A stretch of DNA of 54,249 bases, from assembly GCA_013205245.1 (NCBI GenBank), contig JABMNH010000010.1, positions 1-54,249 on the forward strand, read 5' to 3'. This DNA is from Flavobacteriales bacterium (GTDB lineage: Bacteria; Bacteroidota; Bacteroidia; Flavobacteriales; Flavobacteriaceae). The translations under genes and the position numbers were made by a program. Below the pieces are notes generated by a model. That model had not been told where the DNA came from. It searched no databases and saw only the letters and a program-made list of their open reading frames with translations. This document shows, piece by piece, positions 36,780-45,203 of this stretch; positions within the stretch are counted from its first letter, which is position 1; each line of letters opens with the position of its first letter.

Positions 36780-39302
36780 TTAAAAATTTAAGCCAAAGTG
36801 ATAATTGAGTTTTATAGCTATGTTATCTTCAAATTTTTGATTGTGATAAGCGCCATATCTGTAAAAAAAGCTCAAACCAAATCCTTTAAGTAAAAAATTA
36901 TTCACTTCTAAGCCAGACTCAAAATAACCTTTCTCCATCTTTTTAAAATCGAAACCACGCTGGAATTGTGGATTGTCAATAGTGCCAATGGCAAAGCGAG
37001 ACACCATATTAATTTGTGGCCTAAATTTCTTTGTTATTTTTAAACGATTAAAAGATTGCCTTACTTGAAAAGACACATATTTATCTGATATAAACTCATT
37101 AAACACCATTGTTTCAAAAGCATTAATACCTGATAAATTGATGCGTTTTTGCCACTGATTATTATTGGTAGAATTTGGAAAGGCATTGTATAAATGCGAA
37201 ATAGGCGCATCGCCAAAAATGAGACCACCTTGTAATAAAAAACTGGTGGTGCTTTTGCTAAGGGCTTTAATTTTGTGTGAGATTTTAAAATTAAATTGGG
37301 TAAAATTAAAATCGCCATCTAGCACATTATCAAAACTTTTTGTGAGTTGGGTAATGATTTTTAGGTCACCATCTTTAGCCGTTATTTTGCCAATTGGGGC
37401 ATTCATATATTTAGAAAATGGTGTCCACTGAAGTGCAATAGTGGCGAAACTTAAATTGTAATCGGACACAAAAATAGTGGGCGAAACAAACTGATATCTA
37501 AATTTGGTTTCATAAGTACCACTACTCAATTGGATGCGACTTTCTAAATTAGATTTAATATCAAAATCTAAATATACCTGAGTGGTCTTGTAATTATAAA
37601 ACTGACCAACATTTAAATTTCTAAGATTTAATAAAGAAAACGACGTGTCCTCAAAAAGAAAATCGAGTTTTGCGGCTTCACTTAAATTATCTGTATAGCC
37701 AATACCAATCCAAGTGTTTGTATTTTTATTGGGTCTTGCATAAGCCGAAAGATGGTATTTTACTGTATTGTCTTTTAAGCCATAGGCGCTGTAAGCTTTA
37801 AATTTAAATGTTTTAGAAAAATCGGTATTGGTCGTCATACCACCACCAATACGCAAACCTTCATGCTTGTTAAAATTTATAAGCTGACTCAAATTAAAGT
37901 CGAAATTTTTAACTGGATAATAACCTTTAAATATTTTTCTCGATAAGTTAAGATAGTGTTCAAATTTCTCTTTTTTGCCAATACTATCCATATATTTATA
38001 GGCTTGCACACCTCTTTTAGAAAGGCTATCTGTACGGTATTTATTCCAGAATTCTTGTTTTCTATTGGCGGCGTTAATATCAATTTCTACTGTTTGAGTA
38101 GGATTTTTTACTTTTATTGGTGCATTTATATCAATGTCGAAAATTTGAGTATTTGAGGCTAAGTAAATCTGATTTTCTGGATTATTCCGAGACTTAGTTT
38201 TCTTTTTTATAGAATCTTTTTGGGTTTTATTATTAACACTAAAGCCTATTTTATTGCCAAATAAATTAATTTGTTTGTTGTTATTTCCCCTTCTAATACT
38301 TATGCTAGTTGATATAGGAAACCAAATCTTAAAATTTGGTTTAAAAGTAAAATTCTGAGTAGCTTTTACAGCAATAACACCTTTTAATTCTGCAACAGCT
38401 TTTTCTATCACAAACCCATTATTGTTAATATATAACACACCTTCTATACCTACTGTTTCTTTATTTTTTTTAGGTTTAAAATAAATGAGATACGTGTTGT
38501 TTGCTATGGTGTCTAAAATTTTATATTTATAAAAGCTCAAGGCATTATTACTAATAGGACTTTTGTAACTGTTGCCTAAAACAGTAAACCTATTTTGATA
38601 GAAATCAAAACTTTGAATATCAAAGGCCAAAAGTTCATAAATAGGGTTTTTAAATCCCGCCATACGTGATGCTAAGACAGTTTCTTTTTTTTGTTTCCCT
38701 CTTTGATGTTTATGTTCAGATATCTTTTCGGTAATATATAAATGATGCTTTTCTAGCTCTTTTTTAAATTGATAATCAGAAGAATCTAATTTCACAAAAG
38801 TTTTTTTGCCGTCTTTAGTTTTAAAAATGGAGTCAAATTTAACTTCAATAGAGTCGGGAGAAGCTGTTACCAAAAGCTTGTTGTAACTGGTATATTTGTA
38901 TGTGTTTAAAGCCTTATTTATATCATTTTTATCTTTGTTAAAAATCACTTTTCGCATAATAGCTAAAGCAGGATTTTCTTTAGAAAACAATTGAACTGTT
39001 TGTAAATTTTCAACTTTTGGCTTTAAGTAAATGGTGATAAATGTCTGTTTATTTAAAAGTACTTCTTGGGTATTGTACCCAATATAAGATACTTTTAATT
39101 TTGTAAGAGCTTGTCTAGATTCTATATCAAAAAGGCCTTTGGCGTCGGTAATTAAGCCCAAGTTTTTTTGTGTAATTACTGTGGCGAAAGGTAAAACTTC
39201 TTTGGTTTTACTGTCTTTTACAACGCCAGAAATATGAAATTGCGCTTGCGCTGATGCCGATAAACAAACAAAACAAAATACACAAAAAATTAATTTTTTC
39301 AC
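36780..39302 (-). CDS. DUF5686-type outer-membrane protein with carboxypeptidase-regulatory-like domain
   Basis: An 840-residue secreted protein of the DUF5686 family, common in Bacteroidota and of unknown function. It has a signal peptide (MKKLIFCVFCFVCLSASAQA), a carboxypeptidase-regulatory-like beta-sandwich domain (about 22-95, HISGVVKDSKTKEVLPFATVI), a middle domain of alternating strands and a C-terminal beta-barrel-like half (about 480-840) ending in KLNYHFGLNF with a terminal Phe, as is usual for outer-membrane barrels. It stands alone between the RND exporter and frr on the same strand. Confidence 0.8.
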   Translation of the reverse strand: MKKLIFCVFCFVCLSASAQAQFHISGVVKDSKTKEVLPFATVITQKNLGLITDAKGLFDIESRQALTKLKVSYIGYNTQEVLLNKQTFITIYLKPKVENLQTVQLFSKENPALAIMRKVIFNKDKNDINKALNTYKYTSYNKLLVTASPDSIEVKFDSIFKTKDGKKTFVKLDSSDYQFKKELEKHHLYITEKISEHKHQRGKQKKETVLASRMAGFKNPIYELLAFDIQSFDFYQNRFTVLGNSYKSPISNNALSFYKYKILDTIANNTYLIYFKPKKNKETVGIEGVLYINNNGFVIEKAVAELKGVIAVKATQNFTFKPNFKIWFPISTSISIRRGNNNKQINLFGNKIGFSVNNKTQKDSIKKKTKSRNNPENQIYLASNTQIFDIDINAPIKVKNPTQTVEIDINAANRKQEFWNKYRTDSLSKRGVQAYKYMDSIGKKEKFEHYLNLSRKIFKGYYPVKNFDFNLSQLINFNKHEGLRIGGGMTTNTDFSKTFKFKAYSAYGLKDNTVKYHLSAYARPNKNTNTWIGIGYTDNLSEAAKLDFLFEDTSFSLLNLRNLNVGQFYNYKTTQVYLDFDIKSNLESRIQLSSGTYETKFRYQFVSPTIFVSDYNLSFATIALQWTPFSKYMNAPIGKITAKDGDLKIITQLTKSFDNVLDGDFNFTQFNFKISHKIKALSKSTTSFLLQGGLIFGDAPISHLYNAFPNSTNNNQWQKRINLSGINAFETMVFNEFISDKYVSFQVRQSFNRLKITKKFRPQINMVSRFAIGTIDNPQFQRGFDFKKMEKGYFESGLEVNNFLLKGFGLSFFYRYGAYHNQKFEDNIAIKLNYHFGLNF

Positions 39303-39343
39303 ACTTAGTAGGATAGTTTACTGCAAGTAACAAAAATTAATAA

Positions 39344-39368
39344 TTAAAAAAGCACTCAATTGAGTGCT
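39344..39368 (-). terminator. Terminator after pyrH-frr
   Basis: Palindromic stem AGCACTCAA / TTGAGTGCT (39351-39368) followed on the minus strand by a run of T. It lies about 30 bases after the frr stop. Confidence 0.85.
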
Positions 39369-39397
39369 CTGGTTTATTTTAAGAAAAAGTTTAACAT

Positions 39398-39961
39398 TTA
39401 AACCGTCATTATCTCTTTTTCTTTGGCTGATAGGATGTCATCAATCTGTTTTATAAAAGAATTGGTAAGTTCTTGAACGTCGCCTTCGGCATCTTTGGCC
39501 AAATCTTCAGAGAGCCCTTCTTTTTCGAGTTTTTTAATATCGCTATTAGCATCTTTACGTGCAGTACGCACGCTTATCTTATCGTTTTCGGCTTCGGCAC
39601 GAGCTAATTTTGTAAGATCCCTTCTGCGTTCTTCTGTTAAAGCTGGAATATTTATGATGATAGATTCGCCGTTATTCATCGGGTTAAATCCAAGATTTGC
39701 AGCCATAATAGCGCGTTCAATTTCGTGTAACATTGCTTTTTCCCAAGGTTGGACTGTTATTGTTTTTCCGTCGGGCGTATTGATGTTAGAAACCTGTGCT
39801 AAAGGTGTTATAGAGCCGTAATAATCTACGTGAACACTGTGTAACATAGATGGCGATGCTTTGCCAGCTCTAATATTTAACAATTCTTTTTTAAGATGAA
39901 TAATGGCATTTTGCATGTGCTCTTCAGCACTGTCTAAAATAAATTGAACTTCGTCATTCAT
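39398..39961 (-). CDS. frr: Ribosome recycling factor
   Basis: Splits post-termination ribosomes together with EF-G. The 187-residue chain has the family pattern: LLNIRAGKASPSMLHSVHVDYYGSITPLAQVSNI, TVQPWEKAMLHEIERAI, SIIINIPALTEERRRDLTKLARAEAEN and a long helical C-terminus. It starts 14 bases after pyrH, forming the usual pyrH-frr pair. Confidence 0.97.
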   Translation of the reverse strand: MNDEVQFILDSAEEHMQNAIIHLKKELLNIRAGKASPSMLHSVHVDYYGSITPLAQVSNINTPDGKTITVQPWEKAMLHEIERAIMAANLGFNPMNNGESIIINIPALTEERRRDLTKLARAEAENDKISVRTARKDANSDIKKLEKEGLSEDLAKDAEGDVQELTNSFIKQIDDILSAKEKEIMTV

Positions 39962-39975
39962 GGTAATAAAATTTA

Positions 39976-40683
39976 CTATTTATCTACTAGTGTGCCAATT
40001 TTTTCGCCATTCAATATTTTTTGCAAGTTTCCTTGTTTGTTCATATCAAATACTAAAATTGGCAAATTATTTTCTTCACTTAAAGTGAAAGCTGTCATAT
40101 CCATAACATTTAAGCCTTTACTCATCACATCTTTAAAAGAAATTTTATCGAATTTAATAGCCTCTTTATTTTTTTCGGGATCTGATGAATAAATACCATC
40201 AACGCGCGTGCCTTTTAAAATAACATCTGCGTTTATTTCAATGGCTCTTAAAACGGCAGCAGTATCTGTAGTAAAATATGGATTACCAGTTCCGGCTCCA
40301 AAAATCACAACACGTCCTTTTTCAAGATGACTAACGGCACGTCTTTTAATATATGGTTCTGCAATTTGTTCCATTTTTATAGCGGTTAATAAACGTGTTT
40401 TGATACCGCAATCTTCAATGGCAGATTGTAATGCCAATCCGTTTATAACGGTGGCCAACATGCCCATATAATCAGCTTGCACACGGTCTAACCCATTACT
40501 TGCGCCTGCCACACCTCTAAAAATATTACCGCCACCAATGACAATAGCTACTTGTACACCTTGGTTAACAATTGCTTTTATTTCTTTGGCGTAATCGGAT
40601 AGTCTGTTTGGATCAATGCCATATCGGCGATTGCCCATTAAGGCTTCTCCACTTAGTTTTAATAATACTCTTTTGTAGTGCAT
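39976..40683 (-). CDS. pyrH: UMP kinase
   Basis: Phosphorylates UMP to UDP in pyrimidine synthesis; allosteric hexamer of the amino-acid kinase fold. The 235 residues contain [13 protein letters not shown] at the start, [13 protein letters not shown] (about 46-58), the [16 protein letters not shown] signature, [17 protein letters not shown] and the C-terminal [14 protein letters not shown]. It is first of the pyrH-frr pair. The rpsB-tsf genes, often directly before it, are separated here by an opposing sugar transporter gene. Confidence 0.97.
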   Translation of the reverse strand: MHYKRVLLKLSGEALMGNRRYGIDPNRLSDYAKEIKAIVNQGVQVAIVIGGGNIFRGVAGASNGLDRVQADYMGMLATVINGLALQSAIEDCGIKTRLLTAIKMEQIAEPYIKRRAVSHLEKGRVVIFGAGTGNPYFTTDTAAVLRAIEINADVILKGTRVDGIYSSDPEKNKEAIKFDKISFKDVMSKGLNVMDMTAFTLSEENNLPILVFDMNKQGNLQKILNGEKIGTLVDK

Positions 40684-40705
40684 GGTTTTTTATAAAAAGG
40701 TTTTA

Positions 40706-40713
40706 CAAATATA
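40706..40713 (-). promoter_or_regulatory. Candidate -7 element for pyrH-frr
   Basis: Minus strand TATATTTG, a full TAnnTTTG match, 22 bases before the pyrH ATG. No -33 at 19 bases. Confidence 0.45.
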
Positions 40714-40804
40714 CTAAAATATAGACTTATTTTTTTCTTCTTATCAAGATTAAGTATTTTGTATATTGGACACGTAAATTAAAGACCAATAGAAACTTTA
40801 TAAT

Positions 40805-42133
40805 ATGTCAAATTTAGAAAACACTAGCGCTTCACAAGAAAAGAGCACATTAATTCCCATTCTTATTATAGCGGGACTCTTTTTTATATTCGGATTTGTA
40901 ACTTGGATTAACGGCGCGTTGATTCCTTTTATGAAAACGATTAATGAATTAACAACTGCCCAATCTTATTTGGTAGCCTCGGCATCATACATTTCTTTTG
41001 TTGTGATGGCTTTACCCGCATCCTACATTATTAATAAAATTGGTTATAGAAAAGGGATGTCTTTAGGCTTAATTGTAATGGCGCTTGGCGCCCTTGTTTT
41101 TATTCCTGCCGCAGAGGCAAGAACTTATTGGTTTTTTTTAACCGGTATTTTTATTCAAGGAATGGGTATGACCTTATTACAAACAGCCTCTAATCCGTAT
41201 ATAACAATTCTTGGTCCGATAGAAAGTGCAGCAAAACGCATAGCCATTATGGGTATTGCTAATAAAGTGGCAGGTGCTTTAGGGTCTCTTATTTTTGGTG
41301 CTATTTTGTTATCTGGAATTGATGAGATAAAAGATAAATTAGGTACAGTTGGACTTGCTGAAAAATCGCAATTGCTAGATACAATGGCAGATAGTGTTGT
41401 AACGCCTTATGTTGTTATGGCTGTTATTTTATTTGTTTTGGGCATTCTTATAAGACGCGCGCCATTGCCTCATGTAGAAGCCGATCCTATTGCCGAAACC
41501 AAAGATGGCGACATGACTAAAACAAATATTTTCCAATTCCCACATTTATGGCTGGGTGTCTTGACTTTGTTTGTATATGTTGGTGTTGAGGTAATTGCAG
41601 GCGACACCATTATAGCTTATGGTATTTCTTTAGGATTTTCGGCTGTAGATGCTAAATTTTTTACAACTTTTACCTTAATGGCTATGGTGGCAACTTATGC
41701 TTTGGGCGTGTTTTTAATTCCGAAATATATGAGTCAGGCTTTTGCTTTAAGAGCGAGTGCCGTTTTAGGTATTGTGTTTACTTTTTGTATTGTATTTACA
41801 TCTGGATTTACATCCATTCTTTTTGTTGCCGCTTTAGGGATAGCAAACGCTTTGGTTTGGCCAGCCGTTTGGCCACTAACTTTAGAAGGCTTAGGTAAAT
41901 TTACAAAAACAGCCTCGGCATTATTGATTATGGCCATTTCTGGAGGCGCCATTATTCCACCTTTATACGGTAGGTTTGTAGATAATAATAAAATCGATTT
42001 AATTGCGCAAGGTTTGAGTGAGGCATCAGCATCGGCGCAAGCGGCTACTTCTGGTTATTGGATTTTATTACCTTGTTATATCATCATTTTATATTATGCC
42101 ATATCGGGGCATAAATTGGGTTTGAATAAATGA
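40805..42133 (+). CDS. Sugar MFS transporter (FucP/GluP-like)
   Basis: A 442-residue major facilitator protein with about 12 membrane segments. The start region FFIFGFVTWINGALIPFMKTINELT and the helix with GMGMTLLQTASNPYITILGP match the FucP/GluP sugar:proton symporter branch (fucose, glucose or galactose). NKIGYRKGMSLGL is the cytoplasmic loop between helices 2 and 3. It is on the plus strand, inside a translation cluster on the minus strand, and shares a bidirectional terminator with tsf. The sugar cannot be stated. Confidence 0.9.
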   Translation: MSNLENTSASQEKSTLIPILIIAGLFFIFGFVTWINGALIPFMKTINELTTAQSYLVASASYISFVVMALPASYIINKIGYRKGMSLGLIVMALGALVFIPAAEARTYWFFLTGIFIQGMGMTLLQTASNPYITILGPIESAAKRIAIMGIANKVAGALGSLIFGAILLSGIDEIKDKLGTVGLAEKSQLLDTMADSVVTPYVVMAVILFVLGILIRRAPLPHVEADPIAETKDGDMTKTNIFQFPHLWLGVLTLFVYVGVEVIAGDTIIAYGISLGFSAVDAKFFTTFTLMAMVATYALGVFLIPKYMSQAFALRASAVLGIVFTFCIVFTSGFTSILFVAALGIANALVWPAVWPLTLEGLGKFTKTASALLIMAISGGAIIPPLYGRFVDNNKIDLIAQGLSEASASAQAATSGYWILLPCYIIILYYAISGHKLGLNK

Positions 42134-42151
42134 GAATAAACTTAATAAAAC

Positions 42152-42182
42152 AAAAAAAACCACGCTTTTAGCGTGGTTTTTT
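42152..42182. terminator. Bidirectional terminator between the sugar transporter and tsf
   Basis: Stem AAAACCACGC / GCGTGGTTTT with a 5-base loop and A/T tracts on both sides. It serves the transporter (plus strand) and rpsB-tsf (minus strand). Confidence 0.92.
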
Positions 42183-42201
42183 AATCACATAAAGTGAAAT
42201 A

Positions 42202-43170
42202 TTATACTAACGAAACGCGTTTAAAGTCGGTTACAGTAACATCACCAATAGTTTTTACATAGTCGGCAACGCTTTGTTTTTCGTCTTTAATAAAGTTTTG
42301 ATCTAAAAGACATTTCTCGTGGTCTAAAGTAGTGTTGTCAGAAATAAACCGTTCTAATTTTCCAGGAAGAATTCTATCCCAAATTTGTTCTGGTTTACCT
42401 TCTGCACGAAGTTCTTCTTTTAAAGCTTCTTCTGTTTGTGCAATTATTTCATCAGTTAACTGAGCTCTTGAAATATAGGTTGGCACATTTTTAAGTGTTT
42501 TACCCAATCTGCCCAATTCAATATTATCTTTTTCAATAACAGCTATTCTAGCTTCAGTTTCAGAAGCTACATAAGCAGGATCAAAATCTTTATAAGATAA
42601 AGTTGTTGCACCCATGGCTGCGGCTTGCATAGAAACATCTTTTGCAACTACAGCAGCACCTTCTACATTTGCAGATAATACTGTTAAACTTGCAATTTTG
42701 TTTCCAACATGAATGTAAAATCCTACATACGCACCAGCAACTTTTTCGAAAGCTGCGATTTCTAATTTTTCGCCAATAACACCTGTTTGTTCAATTAACT
42801 TTTCTCCAACAGTCATGCCTCCAAAATCAGCATTTAATAAATCTTCTTTTGAATCACAATTAAGTGCAATAGTTGCAAATTGTGTAGCTAAAGCAACAAA
42901 TGCGTCATTTTTAGCAACAAAATCTGTTTCGCAGTTTAATGAAATAATAGCACCTTGGGTGTTATCATCATTTACTTTTGCTATTACAGCACCTTCAGAG
43001 GTTTCTCTGTCGGCTCTTTTATCGGCAACTTTTTGTCCTTTTTTGCGTAAAATTGAAACTGCTTTGTCAAAATCGCCTTCTGCTTCTACAAGTGCATTTT
43101 TACAGTCCATCATACCAGCTCCGGTAGATTTCCTTAAGTTATTTACTTCTGCGGCGGTTATTTTTGCCAT
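42202..43170 (-). CDS. tsf: Elongation factor Ts
   Basis: Nucleotide exchange factor of EF-Tu. The N-terminal UBA-like part TAAEVNNLRKSTGAGMMDCKNAL is followed by the core signature SLNCETDFVAKNDAF near residue 77 and a second half (about 180-322) with VASETEARIAVIEKD. The 322 residues are longer than E. coli EF-Ts (283) but usual for this phylum. It lies 28 bases after rpsB. Confidence 0.97.
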   Translation of the reverse strand: MAKITAAEVNNLRKSTGAGMMDCKNALVEAEGDFDKAVSILRKKGQKVADKRADRETSEGAVIAKVNDDNTQGAIISLNCETDFVAKNDAFVALATQFATIALNCDSKEDLLNADFGGMTVGEKLIEQTGVIGEKLEIAAFEKVAGAYVGFYIHVGNKIASLTVLSANVEGAAVVAKDVSMQAAAMGATTLSYKDFDPAYVASETEARIAVIEKDNIELGRLGKTLKNVPTYISRAQLTDEIIAQTEEALKEELRAEGKPEQIWDRILPGKLERFISDNTTLDHEKCLLDQNFIKDEKQSVADYVKTIGDVTVTDFKRVSLV

Positions 43171-43198
43171 TTTATTTAATTTTTAAGAGGTAATTAAT

Positions 43199-43984
43199 TT
43201 ATTTTTCTTCTTTTACTTCTGCAGCATCGGCTTTAGAAACTTTTTTTGCGGGTTTAGCATCATCTTCTTTGTCAGACGTTTTGTCTTTAGTAGATTTGCG
43301 TTCTCCTAAACCATTTACAATAGCTTCGGTTACATAACCTAAAACTTTACTTATAGATTTTGAAGCATCATCATTTGCAGGAATTACAAAATCTACCAAA
43401 CGTGGATCTGAATTTGTATCTACCATAGCAAAAATAGGCATGTTTAATTTTCTAGCTTCTGCAACAGCAATATGCTCACGTTTAATATCAACAACAAAAA
43501 TAGCACCAGGCAAACGTGTCATATCAGTAATAGAACCTAAATTCTTTTCTAATTTTTCACGTTGTCTGTTTATTTGCAATTTTTCTCTTTTAGAAAGGGC
43601 ATCAAAAGAACCGTCTAATTTCATACGGTCGATTAAACTCATTTTCTTAACAGCTTTTCTAATAGTGATAAAGTTTGTTAACATCCCACCAGGCCAGCGT
43701 TCAGTAATATAAGGCATGTTTATACTTTTTGCAGCTTCGGCAACAATATCTTTAGCTTGTTTTTTTGTAGCAACAAATAAGATGCGTTTTCCTGAGGCAG
43801 CAATTTTATGTAAAGCATTGGCAGCTTCTTGTATTTTAGCAGCCGTTTTGTACAAATCTATAATATGAATACCTGTACGTTCTGTATAGATATAAGGCGC
43901 CATATTAGGATCCCATTTTCTTGTGATGTGACCAAAGTGCACACCTGCTTCAATTAATTCTTGAATTTCAATTTTTTCTGTCAT
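43199..43984 (-). CDS. rpsB: 30S ribosomal protein S2
   Basis: A 261-residue S2 with the standard markers: EAGVHFGHITRKWDPNMAPYIY at the start, IDLYKTAAKI, RWPGGMLTNFITIRK near 93, LPGAIFVVDIKREHIAVAEA and PIFAMVDTNSDPRLVDFVIPAND. The Lys/Asp/Ala-rich tail (about 230-261) is an extension. It is followed by tsf. A 128-base gap separates it from rpsI upstream, with no clear promoter seen. Confidence 0.97.
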   Translation of the reverse strand: MTEKIEIQELIEAGVHFGHITRKWDPNMAPYIYTERTGIHIIDLYKTAAKIQEAANALHKIAASGKRILFVATKKQAKDIVAEAAKSINMPYITERWPGGMLTNFITIRKAVKKMSLIDRMKLDGSFDALSKREKLQINRQREKLEKNLGSITDMTRLPGAIFVVDIKREHIAVAEARKLNMPIFAMVDTNSDPRLVDFVIPANDDASKSISKVLGYVTEAIVNGLGERKSTKDKTSDKEDDAKPAKKVSKADAAEVKEEK

Positions 43985-44112
43985 TTTAATTTTAGTTTAC
44001 GTTCCGTTAGGTAGCAATAACTGAGTAGCGTTTGTTTAAAATCGATCTCAATTATTTGGATGCTAGACTTTGCGATAACAGGTTGTTTATTAATATAACC
44101 AATGTCTTAATA

Positions 44113-44499
44113 TTAACGTTTAGAGAATTGGTATTTTTTACGGGCTTTTTTCTGACCGAATTTTTTACGTTCAACCATTCTTGGATCTCTAGTAAGTAAT
44201 CCTTCTGGTTTAAGAATCGTTCTATTTTCGGCATCCATTTTTACTAAAGCTCTAGCAATAGCTAATCTAATAGCTTCGGCTTGACCGGTAATACCACCAC
44301 CAAAAACGTTTACTTTAATATCAAAAGCCGTTTTAGTTTTGGTAAGGGTTAAAGCTTGTTGTACTTTGTATTGTAAAGAGGCTGTAGGAAAATATTTTTT
44401 TAAATCTCTATTGTTGATGGTAATTTTGCCCTTACCTTCAGAAACATAAATACGCGCTACGGCAGTTTTACGTCTTCCTATTGTGTGTATTGTATCCAT
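44113..44499 (-). CDS. rpsI: 30S ribosomal protein S9
   Basis: A 128-residue S9 of normal length. It contains the IGRRKTAVARIYV start, GGGITGQAEAIRLAIARALV and the C-terminal MVERKKFGQKKARKKYQFSKR, whose Lys-Arg end reaches the P-site tRNA. The ATG overlaps the rplM stop by one base (TAATG), showing translational coupling. Confidence 0.98.
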   Translation of the reverse strand: MDTIHTIGRRKTAVARIYVSEGKGKITINNRDLKKYFPTASLQYKVQQALTLTKTKTAFDIKVNVFGGGITGQAEAIRLAIARALVKMDAENRTILKPEGLLTRDPRMVERKKFGQKKARKKYQFSKR

Positions 44500-44954
44500 T
44501 ATCTAAGATCGTTTATGTTTATAACTTTAGGTGTTTGTGCTTCTTGTTTATAATCAGTCCCTACATATACATATAGATTTCTGAATAAAGCGCTTCCTAA
44601 TTTGTTTTTAGGCAACATACCTTTTACAGCTTTTTCTACCAAACGGGTTGGGTCTTTTTGAAATAATTCTGTAGCAGATAGCGATCTTTGTCCTCCTGGA
44701 TAACCTGTGTGGCGGATGTAAGATTTCTCTGTCCATTTATTTCCAGTTAGAATAATTTTCTCAGCATTGATAACAATAACATTGTCACCACAATCAACGT
44801 GAGGTGTAAAATTGGGTTTGTACTTACCTCTTATAAGCATTGCTACTTTAGAAGCCAAACGACCCAATGAATGTCCGTCCGCATCAACTAAAACCCACTC
44901 TTTATTAGCGGTTTCTTTGTTAGCTGATACTGTTTTGTAACTTAATGTGTTCAC
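44499..44954 (-). CDS. rplM: 50S ribosomal protein L13
   Basis: A 151-residue L13 with LVDADGHSLGRLASKVAMLIRGK near 23-45, the DCGDNVIVINAEKI segment, YIRHTGYPGGQRSLSA and VKGMLPKNKLGSALFRNLYVY. It is the first gene of rplM-rpsI and has the clearest promoter of the window directly upstream. Confidence 0.98.
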   Translation of the reverse strand: MNTLSYKTVSANKETANKEWVLVDADGHSLGRLASKVAMLIRGKYKPNFTPHVDCGDNVIVINAEKIILTGNKWTEKSYIRHTGYPGGQRSLSATELFQKDPTRLVEKAVKGMLPKNKLGSALFRNLYVYVGTDYKQEAQTPKVININDLR

Positions 44955-45007
44955 ACGATTAGTTTTTGTAAATTAAACAATTGTTTTTCCCCTTAAAAAA
45001 GGGTGTG

Positions 45008-45038
45008 CAAAGGTAAGATTTATTATTTATATAACAAA
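45008..45038 (-). promoter_or_regulatory. rplM-rpsI promoter
   Basis: On the minus strand TTTG (45038-45035), exactly 19 bases, then TACCTTTG (45015-45008): a perfect match to the Bacteroidota consensus on both elements. The predicted leader is about 47 bases. Confidence 0.88.
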
Positions 45039-45203
45039 CAGTGATTTATTGTTAATTTTCTCATTTATGATTTTAATATAAGCACCTTTAAATGTGACAA
45101 TTTTTTAAGATAAATTTTCAGTGATTTGCGAACTTAAGTGTAACATTTATTTAATTTAAGAGTCTATATTAATATAACTAAAATTAAAAAACCAATATAC
45201 TGA

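Noticed and set aside
37061..37431. Opposing frames inside the DUF5686 gene
   Set aside because: They are shadows of the long frame with no start signals, and composition follows the main gene.
44052..44234. 60-codon minus-strand frame overlapping the rpsI end
   Set aside because: It is an alternative frame of the rpsI coding region and its downstream gap, without a plausible start.
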